From Microbacteriaceae bacterium (GTDB lineage: Bacteria; Actinomycetota; Actinomycetes; Actinomycetales; Microbacteriaceae), in assembly GCA_947452355.1 (NCBI GenBank), contig CANGCU010000009.1, positions 1-16,660 of the forward strand: 16,660 nucleotides of DNA, given 5' to 3'. The position numbers and the translations under genes were made by a program. Under the pieces are notes generated by a model. It did not search any database, was not told where the DNA came from, and saw only the letters and a list, made by a program, of their open reading frames with translations. This document shows, piece after piece, positions 8,707 through 15,991 of this stretch. Positions within the stretch are counted from its first letter, which is position 1, and each line of letters opens with the position of its first letter.

Positions 8707-8726
8707 CCTCCATGCTGTCATGGAGG
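8707..8726. promoter_or_regulatory. Inverted repeat carrying the ribosome-binding sites of two divergent genes
   Basis: CCTCCATG-CTGT-CATGGAGG has perfect 8-bp arms and a 4-nt loop. On the plus strand the right arm contains GGAGG (8722-8726), 7 nt before the oppDF ATG at 8734. On the minus strand the other arm supplies GGAGG 2 nt before ATG 8704. In RNA it would fold as a hairpin that hides the oppDF Shine-Dalgarno. Confidence 0.6.
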
Positions 8727-8733
8727 TGACCCG

Positions 8734-10386
8734 ATGAGCGAAAAACCCGTCGTGATTGAGGCCAAGAACCTCGGTGTTGATTTCTGGGTTGACGGCGAAT
8801 GGGTGATGGCCGCCGAAGACATCAACTATTCCGTTCGAGCAGGAGAGGTTCTCGCCATCGTCGGCGAGTCCGGTTCGGGCAAGTCCGCGTCGTCGATGTC
8901 CCTTCTCGGTTTGCTTCCCGTCAACGGGCGGGCGCTCGGGCAGGTCCTTCTCGCGGGGGAAGACACACTCAAGGCGACGCCGGAGCGAATCCGAGCGATT
9001 CGCGGGCGTGAAATCGCCGTCATCTTCCAAGAGCCCATGACGGCGATGAACCCGGTGTACACAATCGGATTCCAGATCGTCGAAGCACTGAAGGTTCACT
9101 TCCCGCAGTTGTCGAGGTCCGCCGCCAAAGCGCGCGCCATCGAACTCCTCGGACTCGTCGAACTGCCCGACCCGCAGAAAGCATTCGATTCCTACCCGCA
9201 CCAGTTGTCGGGTGGGCAGCGTCAGCGCGCGATGATCGCACAGTCCATCTCGTGCGATCCCAAGGTGCTTATCGCCGACGAGCCGACGACTGCGCTCGAC
9301 GTCACGATTCAGGCGGAAATCCTCGACCTCCTGCGCTCACTCAATGAACGATTGGGCACGGGAATCATCCTGATTACTCACGACATGGGTGTCGTCGCCG
9401 ACATGGCCGACCACGTCATCGTGATGAAGGGCGGTCGCGTCGTCGAATCGGGCACGGCTGTCGATATTTATACCCGACCCAAGGTGGACTACACCAAGGA
9501 GCTGTTGGCCGCTGTCCCGCACCTCGGAACGGGAGCAGCGACCGGTAAGAAAGCGAACGATCACAAGGGTGAAACCCCCGTCCTCTCGCTGTCCAACGTC
9601 GACATCACCTATCCGAAGCGCGGACGTGTTCCCGCGTTCCGAGCAGCGGAAGACGTCTCTATCGACATTTATCCCGGCGAAGTGCTGGGGCTTGTCGGTG
9701 AATCGGGTTCGGGGAAAACCACCATCGGTCGCGCGGTCGTCGGACTGATGCCGGTGTCGGCCGGCCGCATCACGGTCGCAGGTCAGGACATGGTCAATGT
9801 CACGGCAGCGCAATTGCGTGAGGTTCGCCGTCACATCGGCATCGTCTTTCAAGACCCGGGGTCGTCGCTCAACCCGCGTTGGCCCATCGGCGAAAGCATC
9901 GGAGAGCCTCTCGTGCTCTCGGGTCGATTCAGTGCACAAGAGGTTTCCGACCGCGTAGCCGAACTGCTCGACATGGTCGAGTTGCCCATCAGCTATCGCA
10001 ACCGTTACCCTCACGAGCTCTCGGGAGGACAGCGCCAGCGTGTCGGAATCGCGCGTGCACTGGCGCTGGATCCGGCAATTGTGGTCGCCGATGAGCCGAC
10101 ATCGGCGCTCGATGTGTCCGTGCAGGCGCGAGTTTTGGCGCTTCTCACGGCAATTCAGAAGAAACAGAAGTTCGCGATTTTGTTCATTTCGCACGACCTC
10201 GCGGTGATTGATTTGCTCAGTGACCGAATTGCGGTCATGCATCACGGTAAAATCGTAGAGCAGGGTTCGACGGATCAGATTCTGCGTAACCCGCAAGACC
10301 CTTACACAAAGAGGCTCATCGCCGCTGTGCCGGTTCCCGATCCCGAGGAACAACGCAAACGCCGACGTGCGCGCACTACGACATAA
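8734..10386 (+). CDS. oppDF: Fused peptide ABC transporter ATPase (OppD-OppF type, two nucleotide-binding domains)
   Basis: This 550-residue protein carries both ATPase domains that drive the peptide importer. Domain 1 has Walker A GESGSGKS (44-51, K50), signature LSGGQ (158-162), Walker B IADE (180-183) and switch His H216. It ends in the oligopeptide-transporter C-terminal motif (PKVDYTKELLAAVPHL). Domain 2 repeats the set: Walker A GESGSGKT (322-329, K328), LSGGQ (429-433), VADE (451-454) and H487, then DPYTKRLIAAVP. All catalytic residues are present in both halves, so both sites should hydrolyse ATP. GGAGG lies 7 nt before the ATG, inside an inverted repeat. The gene is separated from oppC by about 610 bases holding the antisense PH-domain gene, so it needs either read-through across that region or its own promoter. 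typA follows after 11 nt. Confidence 0.95.
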   Translation: MSEKPVVIEAKNLGVDFWVDGEWVMAAEDINYSVRAGEVLAIVGESGSGKSASSMSLLGLLPVNGRALGQVLLAGEDTLKATPERIRAIRGREIAVIFQEPMTAMNPVYTIGFQIVEALKVHFPQLSRSAAKARAIELLGLVELPDPQKAFDSYPHQLSGGQRQRAMIAQSISCDPKVLIADEPTTALDVTIQAEILDLLRSLNERLGTGIILITHDMGVVADMADHVIVMKGGRVVESGTAVDIYTRPKVDYTKELLAAVPHLGTGAATGKKANDHKGETPVLSLSNVDITYPKRGRVPAFRAAEDVSIDIYPGEVLGLVGESGSGKTTIGRAVVGLMPVSAGRITVAGQDMVNVTAAQLREVRRHIGIVFQDPGSSLNPRWPIGESIGEPLVLSGRFSAQEVSDRVAELLDMVELPISYRNRYPHELSGGQRQRVGIARALALDPAIVVADEPTSALDVSVQARVLALLTAIQKKQKFAILFISHDLAVIDLLSDRIAVMHHGKIVEQGSTDQILRNPQDPYTKRLIAAVPVPDPEEQRKRRRARTTT

Positions 10387-10397
10387 AGGATTTCACC

Positions 10398-12305
10398 ATG
10401 GCAATCGCCACACGCAAGGACCTTCGAAACGTGGCGATTGTCGCTCACGTTGACCACGGTAAGACGACGCTCGTTGACGCGATGCTTCGGCAGACGGGCT
10501 CGTTCGCGTCACACGGTTTGGTCGAAGACCGAGTGATGGACTCGAACGATCTCGAACGCGAAAAGGGAATCACGATTCTCGCGAAGAACACCGCGGTGTC
10601 GTATTCCGGAATTCACGCGACCGATGGACCCATCACGATCAACGTCATCGACACCCCTGGCCACGCGGATTTCGGCGGCGAGGTCGAACGCGGACTGTCG
10701 ATGGTCGACGGCGTTGTCCTTCTTGTCGACGCGAGCGAGGGACCTCTGCCCCAGACTCGATTCGTTCTGCGCAAGGCACTCGAGGCCAAGCTTCCCGTCA
10801 TCCTTCTCGTCAACAAGACCGACCGCCCCGATGCCCGCATCGATGAGGTCGTTCACGAATCACAGGACCTTTTGCTCGGTCTCGCATCCGACCTGCACGA
10901 TGATGTTCCTGACCTCGACCTCGACGGAATTCTGGACCTTCCCATCGTCTACGCATCGGGCCGTAATGGCGCCGCGTCATGGAATCGGCCGGCTGACGGC
11001 TCACTTCCTGACAACGACGATCTTGAGCCGCTCTTCGATGCGATTCTCAAGCACATTCCCGCACCGACATTTGACACCGACCACCCATTGCAAGCGCACG
11101 TCACGAACCTTGACGCGTCGCCCTTCCTCGGACGAATCGCTCTCTTGCGAATCTTCAACGGCGAATTGAAAAAGGGTCAAACCGTCGCCTGGATGAAGCA
11201 CGACGGGACGGTCGAAAACGTTCGTATCACCGAACTACTCACGACTAAAGCACTCGAACGCATTCCCACCGAGAAGGCATCGGCAGGGGATATTGTCGCC
11301 GTTGCCGGTATCGAAAACATCACCATCGGCGAGACGATCGCCGACATGAACGACCCGCGCGCCCTTCCCGTCATTACGGTGGACGAGCCCGCGATTTCGA
11401 TGACCATCGGAACAAACACGTCGCCACTGGTCGGCAAGGTCAAGGGTCACAAGCTCACCGGTCGAATGGTCAAGGATCGTCTCGACCGCGAACTGATCGG
11501 TAACGTGTCAGTCCGACTGGTGGACATTGGGCGCCCAGACTCATGGGAAGTGCAAGGACGAGGCGAACTCGCGCTCGCAATTCTTGTCGAAAACATGCGT
11601 CGCGAAGGTTTCGAACTCACCGTCGGCAAACCGCAGGTCGTCACCAAGAAGGTCGACGGCGCGACACACGAACCGTTTGAGCACCTCACCATTGACGCCC
11701 CCGAGGAATACCTCGGTGCGATTACGCAGCTCCTCGCCGCCCGAAAGGGTCGCATGGAGGGAATGACGAACCACGGCACGGGTTGGGTTCGTATGGAATT
11801 CATCGTTCCGTCACGTGGACTAATCGGGTTCCGCACCGAGTTCCTCACCATTACGCGTGGAACCGGCATTGCCAATGCGATTGCGCACGGCTACGGTCCC
11901 TGGGCTGGGCAGATCATTACTCGACAGAACGGTTCGATTGTGTCGGACCGTCAGGGCGTCGCGACGCCGTTCGCGATGATGGCACTGCAAGAACGCATGG
12001 CGTTCTTCGTGCAACCGGGTGACGAGGTCTATGAGGGCATGGTTGTCGGTGAAAACGCTCGCGCGGACGACATGGATGTCAACGTGACCAAGGAAAAGCA
12101 GCTCAATAACATCCGGTCATCGACCTCGGAAGTGCTCGAAAAGATGACCCCGCCGCGCGATATGTCACTCGAGGAATGCCTCGAATTCGCTCGTGAGGAC
12201 GAATGTGTCGAGGTCACCCCCGAAAAGGTACGTATCCGCAAGGTGGAGCTCGAACAGAACGCGCGTGCCCGTGCGGCGTCTCGTCTCAAGCGCCAGAACG
12301 ACTAG
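10398..12305 (+). CDS. typA: Ribosome-associated translational GTPase TypA/BipA
   Basis: This 635-residue translation-factor GTPase binds the ribosome and supports assembly and translation under stress and cold. The G motifs are complete: G1 AHVDHGKT (16-23), G2 in the EKGITI segment, G3 DTPGH (85-89), G4 NKTD (139-142) and G5 YASG (185-188). An EF-Tu-like domain 2 follows, then EF-G-like domains (ILVENMRREGFELTVGKPQV; FIVPSRGLIGFRTEF) and the BipA-specific C-terminal part (VNVTKEKQLNNIRSS; LEECLEF near the end). The length is normal for the family. AAAGGA lies 7 nt before the ATG, which is 11 nt after the oppDF stop, so co-transcription with the transporter is likely. The next gene appears to have its own promoter. 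Confidence 0.97.
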   Translation: MAIATRKDLRNVAIVAHVDHGKTTLVDAMLRQTGSFASHGLVEDRVMDSNDLEREKGITILAKNTAVSYSGIHATDGPITINVIDTPGHADFGGEVERGLSMVDGVVLLVDASEGPLPQTRFVLRKALEAKLPVILLVNKTDRPDARIDEVVHESQDLLLGLASDLHDDVPDLDLDGILDLPIVYASGRNGAASWNRPADGSLPDNDDLEPLFDAILKHIPAPTFDTDHPLQAHVTNLDASPFLGRIALLRIFNGELKKGQTVAWMKHDGTVENVRITELLTTKALERIPTEKASAGDIVAVAGIENITIGETIADMNDPRALPVITVDEPAISMTIGTNTSPLVGKVKGHKLTGRMVKDRLDRELIGNVSVRLVDIGRPDSWEVQGRGELALAILVENMRREGFELTVGKPQVVTKKVDGATHEPFEHLTIDAPEEYLGAITQLLAARKGRMEGMTNHGTGWVRMEFIVPSRGLIGFRTEFLTITRGTGIANAIAHGYGPWAGQIITRQNGSIVSDRQGVATPFAMMALQERMAFFVQPGDEVYEGMVVGENARADDMDVNVTKEKQLNNIRSSTSEVLEKMTPPRDMSLEECLEFAREDECVEVTPEKVRIRKVELEQNARARAASRLKRQND

Positions 12306-12317
12306 TCCGGTCGGGGA

Positions 12318-12323
12318 TAGGCT
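12318..12323 (+). promoter_or_regulatory. -10 box for a probable leaderless transcript of the FAH-family gene
   Basis: TAGGCT ends 6 nt before the GTG start at 12330. Transcription normally begins about 7 nt after a -10 box, so the mRNA would begin at the start codon. No Shine-Dalgarno is present before this GTG. Leaderless mRNAs with this TAnnnT spacing are well documented in actinobacteria. No -35 box is recognisable. Confidence 0.5.
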
Positions 12324-12329
12324 AAATCT

Positions 12330-13109
12330 GTGAAGGTAGTTCGGTTCCGTCATGACGGCGAACCTCGATACGGTGTGATCGACGGTGACGTGGTCACGCT
12401 CGTCGACGGCGACCCGATTCACGATGGGGTTCAACTGACCGACCAGACGGTCCCATTTACGCAGATCACTCCGTTGGCTCCTGTCGTACCGTCCAAGGTG
12501 GTCTGTGTCGGCATGAATTTCGCCGAACACGCCGCCGAGATGCATCACGAAGGTCCGCAGACACCCCTGGTATTCCTCAAGCCGCCGACCGCGGTCATTG
12601 GTCAGGGGGACACCATTGTCCTTCCGCCCGTCGAAGGTCGGATTGTGCACGAGGGCGAACTCGCGGTGGTAATCGGCAAAGTCGCTCACCGCGTTGCGGA
12701 AAAGGATTGGGCCGATGTCGTGTTCGGGTACACCATCGCAAACGATGTTTCGGCTCGTGACGTGATGTTTGCCGATGGGCAGTGGGCTCGGGCAAAGGGA
12801 TTCGACACGTTTTGCCCGATCGGGCCGTGGATTGAAACCGAGTTTGACCCGTTTGGGCACAACGAAATCACGACGCGTGTCGACGGAGAAGTGCGCCGCC
12901 ACGGATTCACGGGCGATATGACGCACAAGATCCCCGAAATCATTGCGTTTGTCACGGACGCGTTCACTCTTCTTCCCGGTGACATCATTTGTACGGGAAC
13001 TCCCGCTGGACTGGGGGGATTCCTTGACGGTCAAACGGTCGACATCACCATCGATGGGATTGGTACGTTGTCTAATCCCGCGAAAAACCGTGACGACCGC
13101 GTGTCCTGA
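12330..13109 (+). CDS. Fumarylacetoacetate hydrolase (FAH) family protein
   Basis: A 259-residue cytoplasmic enzyme of the FAH/HpaG superfamily. These are metal-dependent hydrolases, isomerases or decarboxylases acting on acylpyruvate-like or 2-oxo acids. The N-terminal segment MKVVRFRHDGEPRYGVIDGD is followed by the core with VCVGMNFAEHAAEM. The metal ligands are E108 and E110 (VHEGELAVVIG) and D139 (ANDVSARDVM). The C-terminal GDIICTGTPAGLGG is also family-typical. The exact substrate cannot be assigned; older annotations call such genes 2-hydroxyhepta-2,4-diene-1,7-dioate isomerase. The GTG start is favoured by the N-terminal match and the nearby -10 box. The stop overlaps the MFS start by one base (TGATG), so the two are translationally coupled. 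Confidence 0.9.
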   Translation: MKVVRFRHDGEPRYGVIDGDVVTLVDGDPIHDGVQLTDQTVPFTQITPLAPVVPSKVVCVGMNFAEHAAEMHHEGPQTPLVFLKPPTAVIGQGDTIVLPPVEGRIVHEGELAVVIGKVAHRVAEKDWADVVFGYTIANDVSARDVMFADGQWARAKGFDTFCPIGPWIETEFDPFGHNEITTRVDGEVRRHGFTGDMTHKIPEIIAFVTDAFTLLPGDIICTGTPAGLGGFLDGQTVDITIDGIGTLSNPAKNRDDRVS

Positions 13110-14302
13110 TGACGACCGACGTTCGTAGAATTCGTCGGGCGCTGGTCGCGGGGCAGGTCCTCGCCGGGATCGGTCTCGGTTCCGCCGTCTCGGTTGGATC
13201 CCTTCTCGCCGCGCACATCGCGGGCGGTGACTCCGCAGCGGGTCTCGCGGCGACGATGTCGACTCTCGGTTCCGCTATCGCTGCCATTCCGCTTGCCCGA
13301 GTCGCGATGCGTCGCGGGCGTCGCTTGGCATTGACGATAGGTGCGTCGATTGCAATCCTCGGTGGCGCGACAATCATCATCGCGGGCGGGCTCATGTCGC
13401 TTCCACTCGTTTTGATCGGGTTGCTCGGTCTTGGTGTTGGCGGTGCGGTGAACCTTCAGGCACGATTCGCGGTAACGGATTATTCGTCCCCGGAAACACG
13501 GGGACGCGACTTGTCGCTGGTTGTCTGGGCCACGACAATCGGCGCCATCGTTGGACCCAACCTGAATGGCGTCGGGGTCGTGTTGGGTGACGCGCTTGGC
13601 ATGCCCGAGCTCACCGGCCCGTTCATCTTCACTGTTGCCGCACAACTGTCTGCTGCCTCGATGTATTGGTGGGGGATCGGGGCCAACGTGCCGCCCGTCA
13701 CCGTCGCGGCATCGGCGGCAAAATCCGCGGCAAAATTGTCGCGCGCTGTCCCCTTTGCCATCGCGGTCATCGGACTCGGGCACGCGACAATGGTCGCGGT
13801 CATGGCGATGACGCCCGTGCACCTCGTTCACGAGGGCGCGACGGTCGGCGAGGCATCGTTTGTCATTTCACTCCATGTCGCCGGGATGTACGCACTGTCA
13901 CCCGTTTTCGGAATTCTTAGCGACAAATTCGGTCGAATTCCGGTCATTATTCTCGGCCAGGTCGTGCTCGCGATCAGCCTGTTCATCACAGCGACCATGT
14001 CGATGGACCACACCGCGGTCACCGTCGGCTTGATCCTGCTCGGTTTGGGCTGGAGCGCAAATACGGTCGCTGGCTCCGCCCTCATCGGTGAACTGTCGCA
14101 AGGGCCTAAACGATTGACGATTCAGGGCCGCAGCGACGCGGTCATGAGCGGCTCGGGTGCACTCGCCGGCGTGCTCGCCGGTCCCGCCGTGATGTTCCTC
14201 GGGTATTCAGGATTGTCAGTCGCATCATTCATCTTTGTCGCGTCCGCCGCGGCACTCATCGCGCTCATCGTAACCCTCCGCTCGCGAGAGACTGCCGAAT
14301 AG
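13109..14302 (+). CDS. Major facilitator superfamily (MFS) transporter
   Basis: A 397-residue multi-pass membrane transporter with about 12 hydrophobic segments. The first inter-helix loop carries a degenerate MFS motif A (RVAMRRGRRLAL). The corresponding loop of the second half has a clearer copy (GILSDKFGRIPVII) near residues 268-281, as expected for two six-helix halves. The likely role is export of a drug or metabolite, but the substrate is unknown. ATG 13109 overlaps the FAH-family stop (TGATG), so translation depends on the upstream gene. Co-operation of the hydrolase and the transporter on one compound is possible but unproven. gltX starts 12 nt downstream. An order of FAH-family gene, MFS gene and gltX is also what I recall from mycobacterial genomes. 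Confidence 0.9.
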   Translation: MTTDVRRIRRALVAGQVLAGIGLGSAVSVGSLLAAHIAGGDSAAGLAATMSTLGSAIAAIPLARVAMRRGRRLALTIGASIAILGGATIIIAGGLMSLPLVLIGLLGLGVGGAVNLQARFAVTDYSSPETRGRDLSLVVWATTIGAIVGPNLNGVGVVLGDALGMPELTGPFIFTVAAQLSAASMYWWGIGANVPPVTVAASAAKSAAKLSRAVPFAIAVIGLGHATMVAVMAMTPVHLVHEGATVGEASFVISLHVAGMYALSPVFGILSDKFGRIPVIILGQVVLAISLFITATMSMDHTAVTVGLILLGLGWSANTVAGSALIGELSQGPKRLTIQGRSDAVMSGSGALAGVLAGPAVMFLGYSGLSVASFIFVASAAALIALIVTLRSRETAE

Positions 14303-14305
14303 ACT
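14300..14305 (+). promoter_or_regulatory. Possible -10 box for gltX overlapping the MFS stop codon
   Basis: TAGACT begins with the TAG stop of the MFS gene and lies 9 nt before the gltX ATG. Initiation about 7 nt downstream would leave a leader of only about 3 nt. GGAG at 14309-14312 is only 2 nt from the ATG, too close for a good Shine-Dalgarno. The evidence is a single hexamer. Confidence 0.3.
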
Positions 14306-14314
14306 GACGGAGAT

Positions 14315-15811
14315 ATGAAGACTCCGTTCTCGACCGCAACCGGCAGCGATATTCGCGTCCGTTTTTGCCCGTCACCCACTGGCACCCCGCACGTCGGACT
14401 AATTCGAACCTGCCTGTTCAACTGGGCGTATGCCCGGCACGTCGGGGGAACGTTCATCTTTCGGATCGAAGACACCGACGCGGAACGCGACTCGGAGGAA
14501 TCATACGAACAACTTCTCGACGCACTGAGTTGGCTCGGCCTCGACTGGGACGAGGGTGTCGTAAAGGGTGGGCCGCACGAGCCGTACCGTCAGTCGCAGC
14601 GCACGTCGATTTACCAGGACATCATCGATTCGCTCGTCGCATCCGGTCATCTGTATGAATCATTCGTCACTCCCGAAGAGATGGAAGCACGCAACGTCGC
14701 GGCGGGGCGTGACCCCAAGATGGGTTACGACAACTTTGAGCGCAACCTCACCGCCGACGAACGCGCCGCCTTCCGAGCTGAAGGTCGTCAGCCAGCACTT
14801 CGCCTTCGTGTGCCAGAGGAAGACCTCGGTTTCGACGACCTCGTTCGCGGCCCGATCTCGTTTCCGATCGGAACGACGACGGACTTTGTTGTCGTTCGGC
14901 CGAACGGCGCACCGCTTTATACCTTCGTCAATCCCGTCGACGATGCGTTGATGGGGGTCACGCACGTGTTGCGCGGCGAGGACCTTCTCTCGTCAACTCC
15001 TCGCCAAATCGCGCTGTATCACGCGCTCATCGAGGCCGGCGTGACGACGTTCGTTCCGCGATTCGGTCACTTGCCATATGTCATGGGTGAGGGGAACAAG
15101 AAACTCTCGAAACGCGACCCCGAGTCGAACCTCTTCCATCACCGCGACCGCGGTTTCATTCGCGAGGGACTCCTGAACTACCTGTCGTTGCTCGGCTGGT
15201 CGATTGCGGCGGACCGGGACATCTTCACCGTCGACGAGATGATTGCCGCGTTCGATGTCGCTGACGTCAACCCGAACCCCGCGCGGTTCGACCTGAAAAA
15301 GGCCGAGTCCATCAACGGAGACCACATCCGGTTGCTGACTCGAGATGCGTTTGTTGACCGAACACTGCCCTACCTGCATTCGGCAGGTTTGGTCGATGCG
15401 AACCCGACGAGCCACCAACTCGCGCGACTGACCGAAATCGCCCCGCACATTCAGGAGCGAACCCAACTGATAGGCGAAATTCCCGAGATGATTCGGTTCC
15501 TTTTCACCGAGGATGCCGACCTCACGGTTACCGACGACGCTCGTGCAACGCTGGACGGCGATGCGCCACGCATCCTCGACGCCGCTCACGACGCGCTCAG
15601 TGCTCTGACGGATTGGTCGACGACCGCTATCGAAGAGACGCTTCGAACGAGCCTGATTGATGGACTCGAACTCAAGCCTCGCAGCGCATTTGGCTCGGTG
15701 CGCACCGCTATCTCGGGTCGCCGCATCAGCCCGCCGCTGTTTGAATCGATGGAGATCCTCGGGCGTGAATCGAGCCTCGCTCGTATTGCTTCGCTCCGAC
15801 GTTCTCTGTGA
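14315..15811 (+). CDS. gltX: Glutamyl-tRNA synthetase, class I
   Basis: This 498-residue cytoplasmic enzyme charges tRNA-Glu with glutamate. In bacteria without GlnRS it also charges tRNA-Gln. The class I HIGH motif is HVGL at 26-29 within [13 protein letters not shown]. The GluRS-specific FRIEDTD follows at about 51-57, and the KMSKS motif is KLSKR at 263-267. The C-terminal helical anticodon-binding region runs to [12 protein letters not shown]. Length and motifs are ordinary for bacterial GluRS. The ATG at 14315 gives a short N-terminal extension before the [10 protein letters not shown] core. A tRNA-Gln gene lies 63 bases downstream on the same strand, which suits a non-discriminating enzyme, but sequence reading cannot settle its specificity. 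Confidence 0.97.
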   Translation: MKTPFSTATGSDIRVRFCPSPTGTPHVGLIRTCLFNWAYARHVGGTFIFRIEDTDAERDSEESYEQLLDALSWLGLDWDEGVVKGGPHEPYRQSQRTSIYQDIIDSLVASGHLYESFVTPEEMEARNVAAGRDPKMGYDNFERNLTADERAAFRAEGRQPALRLRVPEEDLGFDDLVRGPISFPIGTTTDFVVVRPNGAPLYTFVNPVDDALMGVTHVLRGEDLLSSTPRQIALYHALIEAGVTTFVPRFGHLPYVMGEGNKKLSKRDPESNLFHHRDRGFIREGLLNYLSLLGWSIAADRDIFTVDEMIAAFDVADVNPNPARFDLKKAESINGDHIRLLTRDAFVDRTLPYLHSAGLVDANPTSHQLARLTEIAPHIQERTQLIGEIPEMIRFLFTEDADLTVTDDARATLDGDAPRILDAAHDALSALTDWSTTAIEETLRTSLIDGLELKPRSAFGSVRTAISGRRISPPLFESMEILGRESSLARIASLRRSL

Positions 15812-15844
15812 CACCCCCAATTTCGCGCGGTCGTCGCCGTTTGG

Positions 15845-15850
15845 TAGGCT
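15845..15850 (+). promoter_or_regulatory. Candidate -10 box of the tRNA-Gln promoter
   Basis: TAGGCT lies 24 nt before the mature tRNA 5' end, in the 63-base gap after gltX. It would place the transcript start near 15857. The region 17-18 nt upstream (TTTCGC at 15821) is only a weak -35. Read-through from gltX is an alternative source of the tRNA. Confidence 0.4.
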
Positions 15851-15874
15851 AACGCGGAGCGACGAGGTCGCCCT

Positions 15875-15946
15875 TGGGGTGTGGTGTAATTGGCAACACG
15901 GAGGTTTCTGGTACCTTTGTTCTTGGTTCGAGTCCAGGCACCCCAG
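15875..15946 (+). tRNA. tRNA-Gln (anticodon CUG)
   Basis: A complete 72-nt cloverleaf folds. The acceptor stem is TGGGGTG (15875-15881) with CACCCCA (15939-15945). The D stem is GTGT/ACAC with an 8-nt loop containing GG. The anticodon stem is GAGGT/ACCTT with loop TTCTGGT, putting anticodon CTG at 15908-15910. The variable loop has 4 nt. The T arm is CTTGG-TTCGAGT-CCAGG. The discriminator is G at 15946, and CCA is not encoded (GCACT follows). The first acceptor pair is U1-A72, the known identity feature by which GatCAB recognises Glu-tRNA-Gln for amidation. Confidence 0.95.
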
Positions 15947-15979
15947 CACTAATTTCCTCGAATTATCGGGCGTTTACGC

Positions 15980-15985
15980 TACTGT
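15980..15985 (+). promoter_or_regulatory. Possible -10 box for a leaderless lipid-kinase transcript
   Basis: TACTGT ends 6 nt before ATG 15992, the same spacing as at the FAH-family gene. A second TAnnnT hexamer, TACGCT, overlaps at 15975-15980. No Shine-Dalgarno is seen before the ATG. Confidence 0.35.
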
Positions 15986-15991
15986 TTCGGA

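Noticed and set aside
8117..8737. 206-codon Cys/Gly-rich plus-strand frame as a protein-coding gene between oppC and oppDF
   Set aside because: It is codon-aligned antisense to the PH-domain-like gene, and its composition is what reverse-complementing hydrophobic and Ala/Thr codons yields. It has no recognisable domain. The ATGA overlaps are recorded as a finding instead.
9337..10353. 338-codon minus-strand frame
   Set aside because: It is antisense to the second ATPase domain of oppDF, which has every ABC motif. The product is His/Arg/Asp-rich without any recognisable domain.
12165..13831. Two long minus-strand frames (12165-13034 and 13031-13831)
   Set aside because: They are antisense to the typA end, the FAH-family gene and the MFS gene. 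The composition is charged and repetitive, with no domain recognised.
14993..15949. 318-codon minus-strand frame
   Set aside because: It is antisense to gltX and runs through the tRNA-Gln gene, so it cannot be a real gene.
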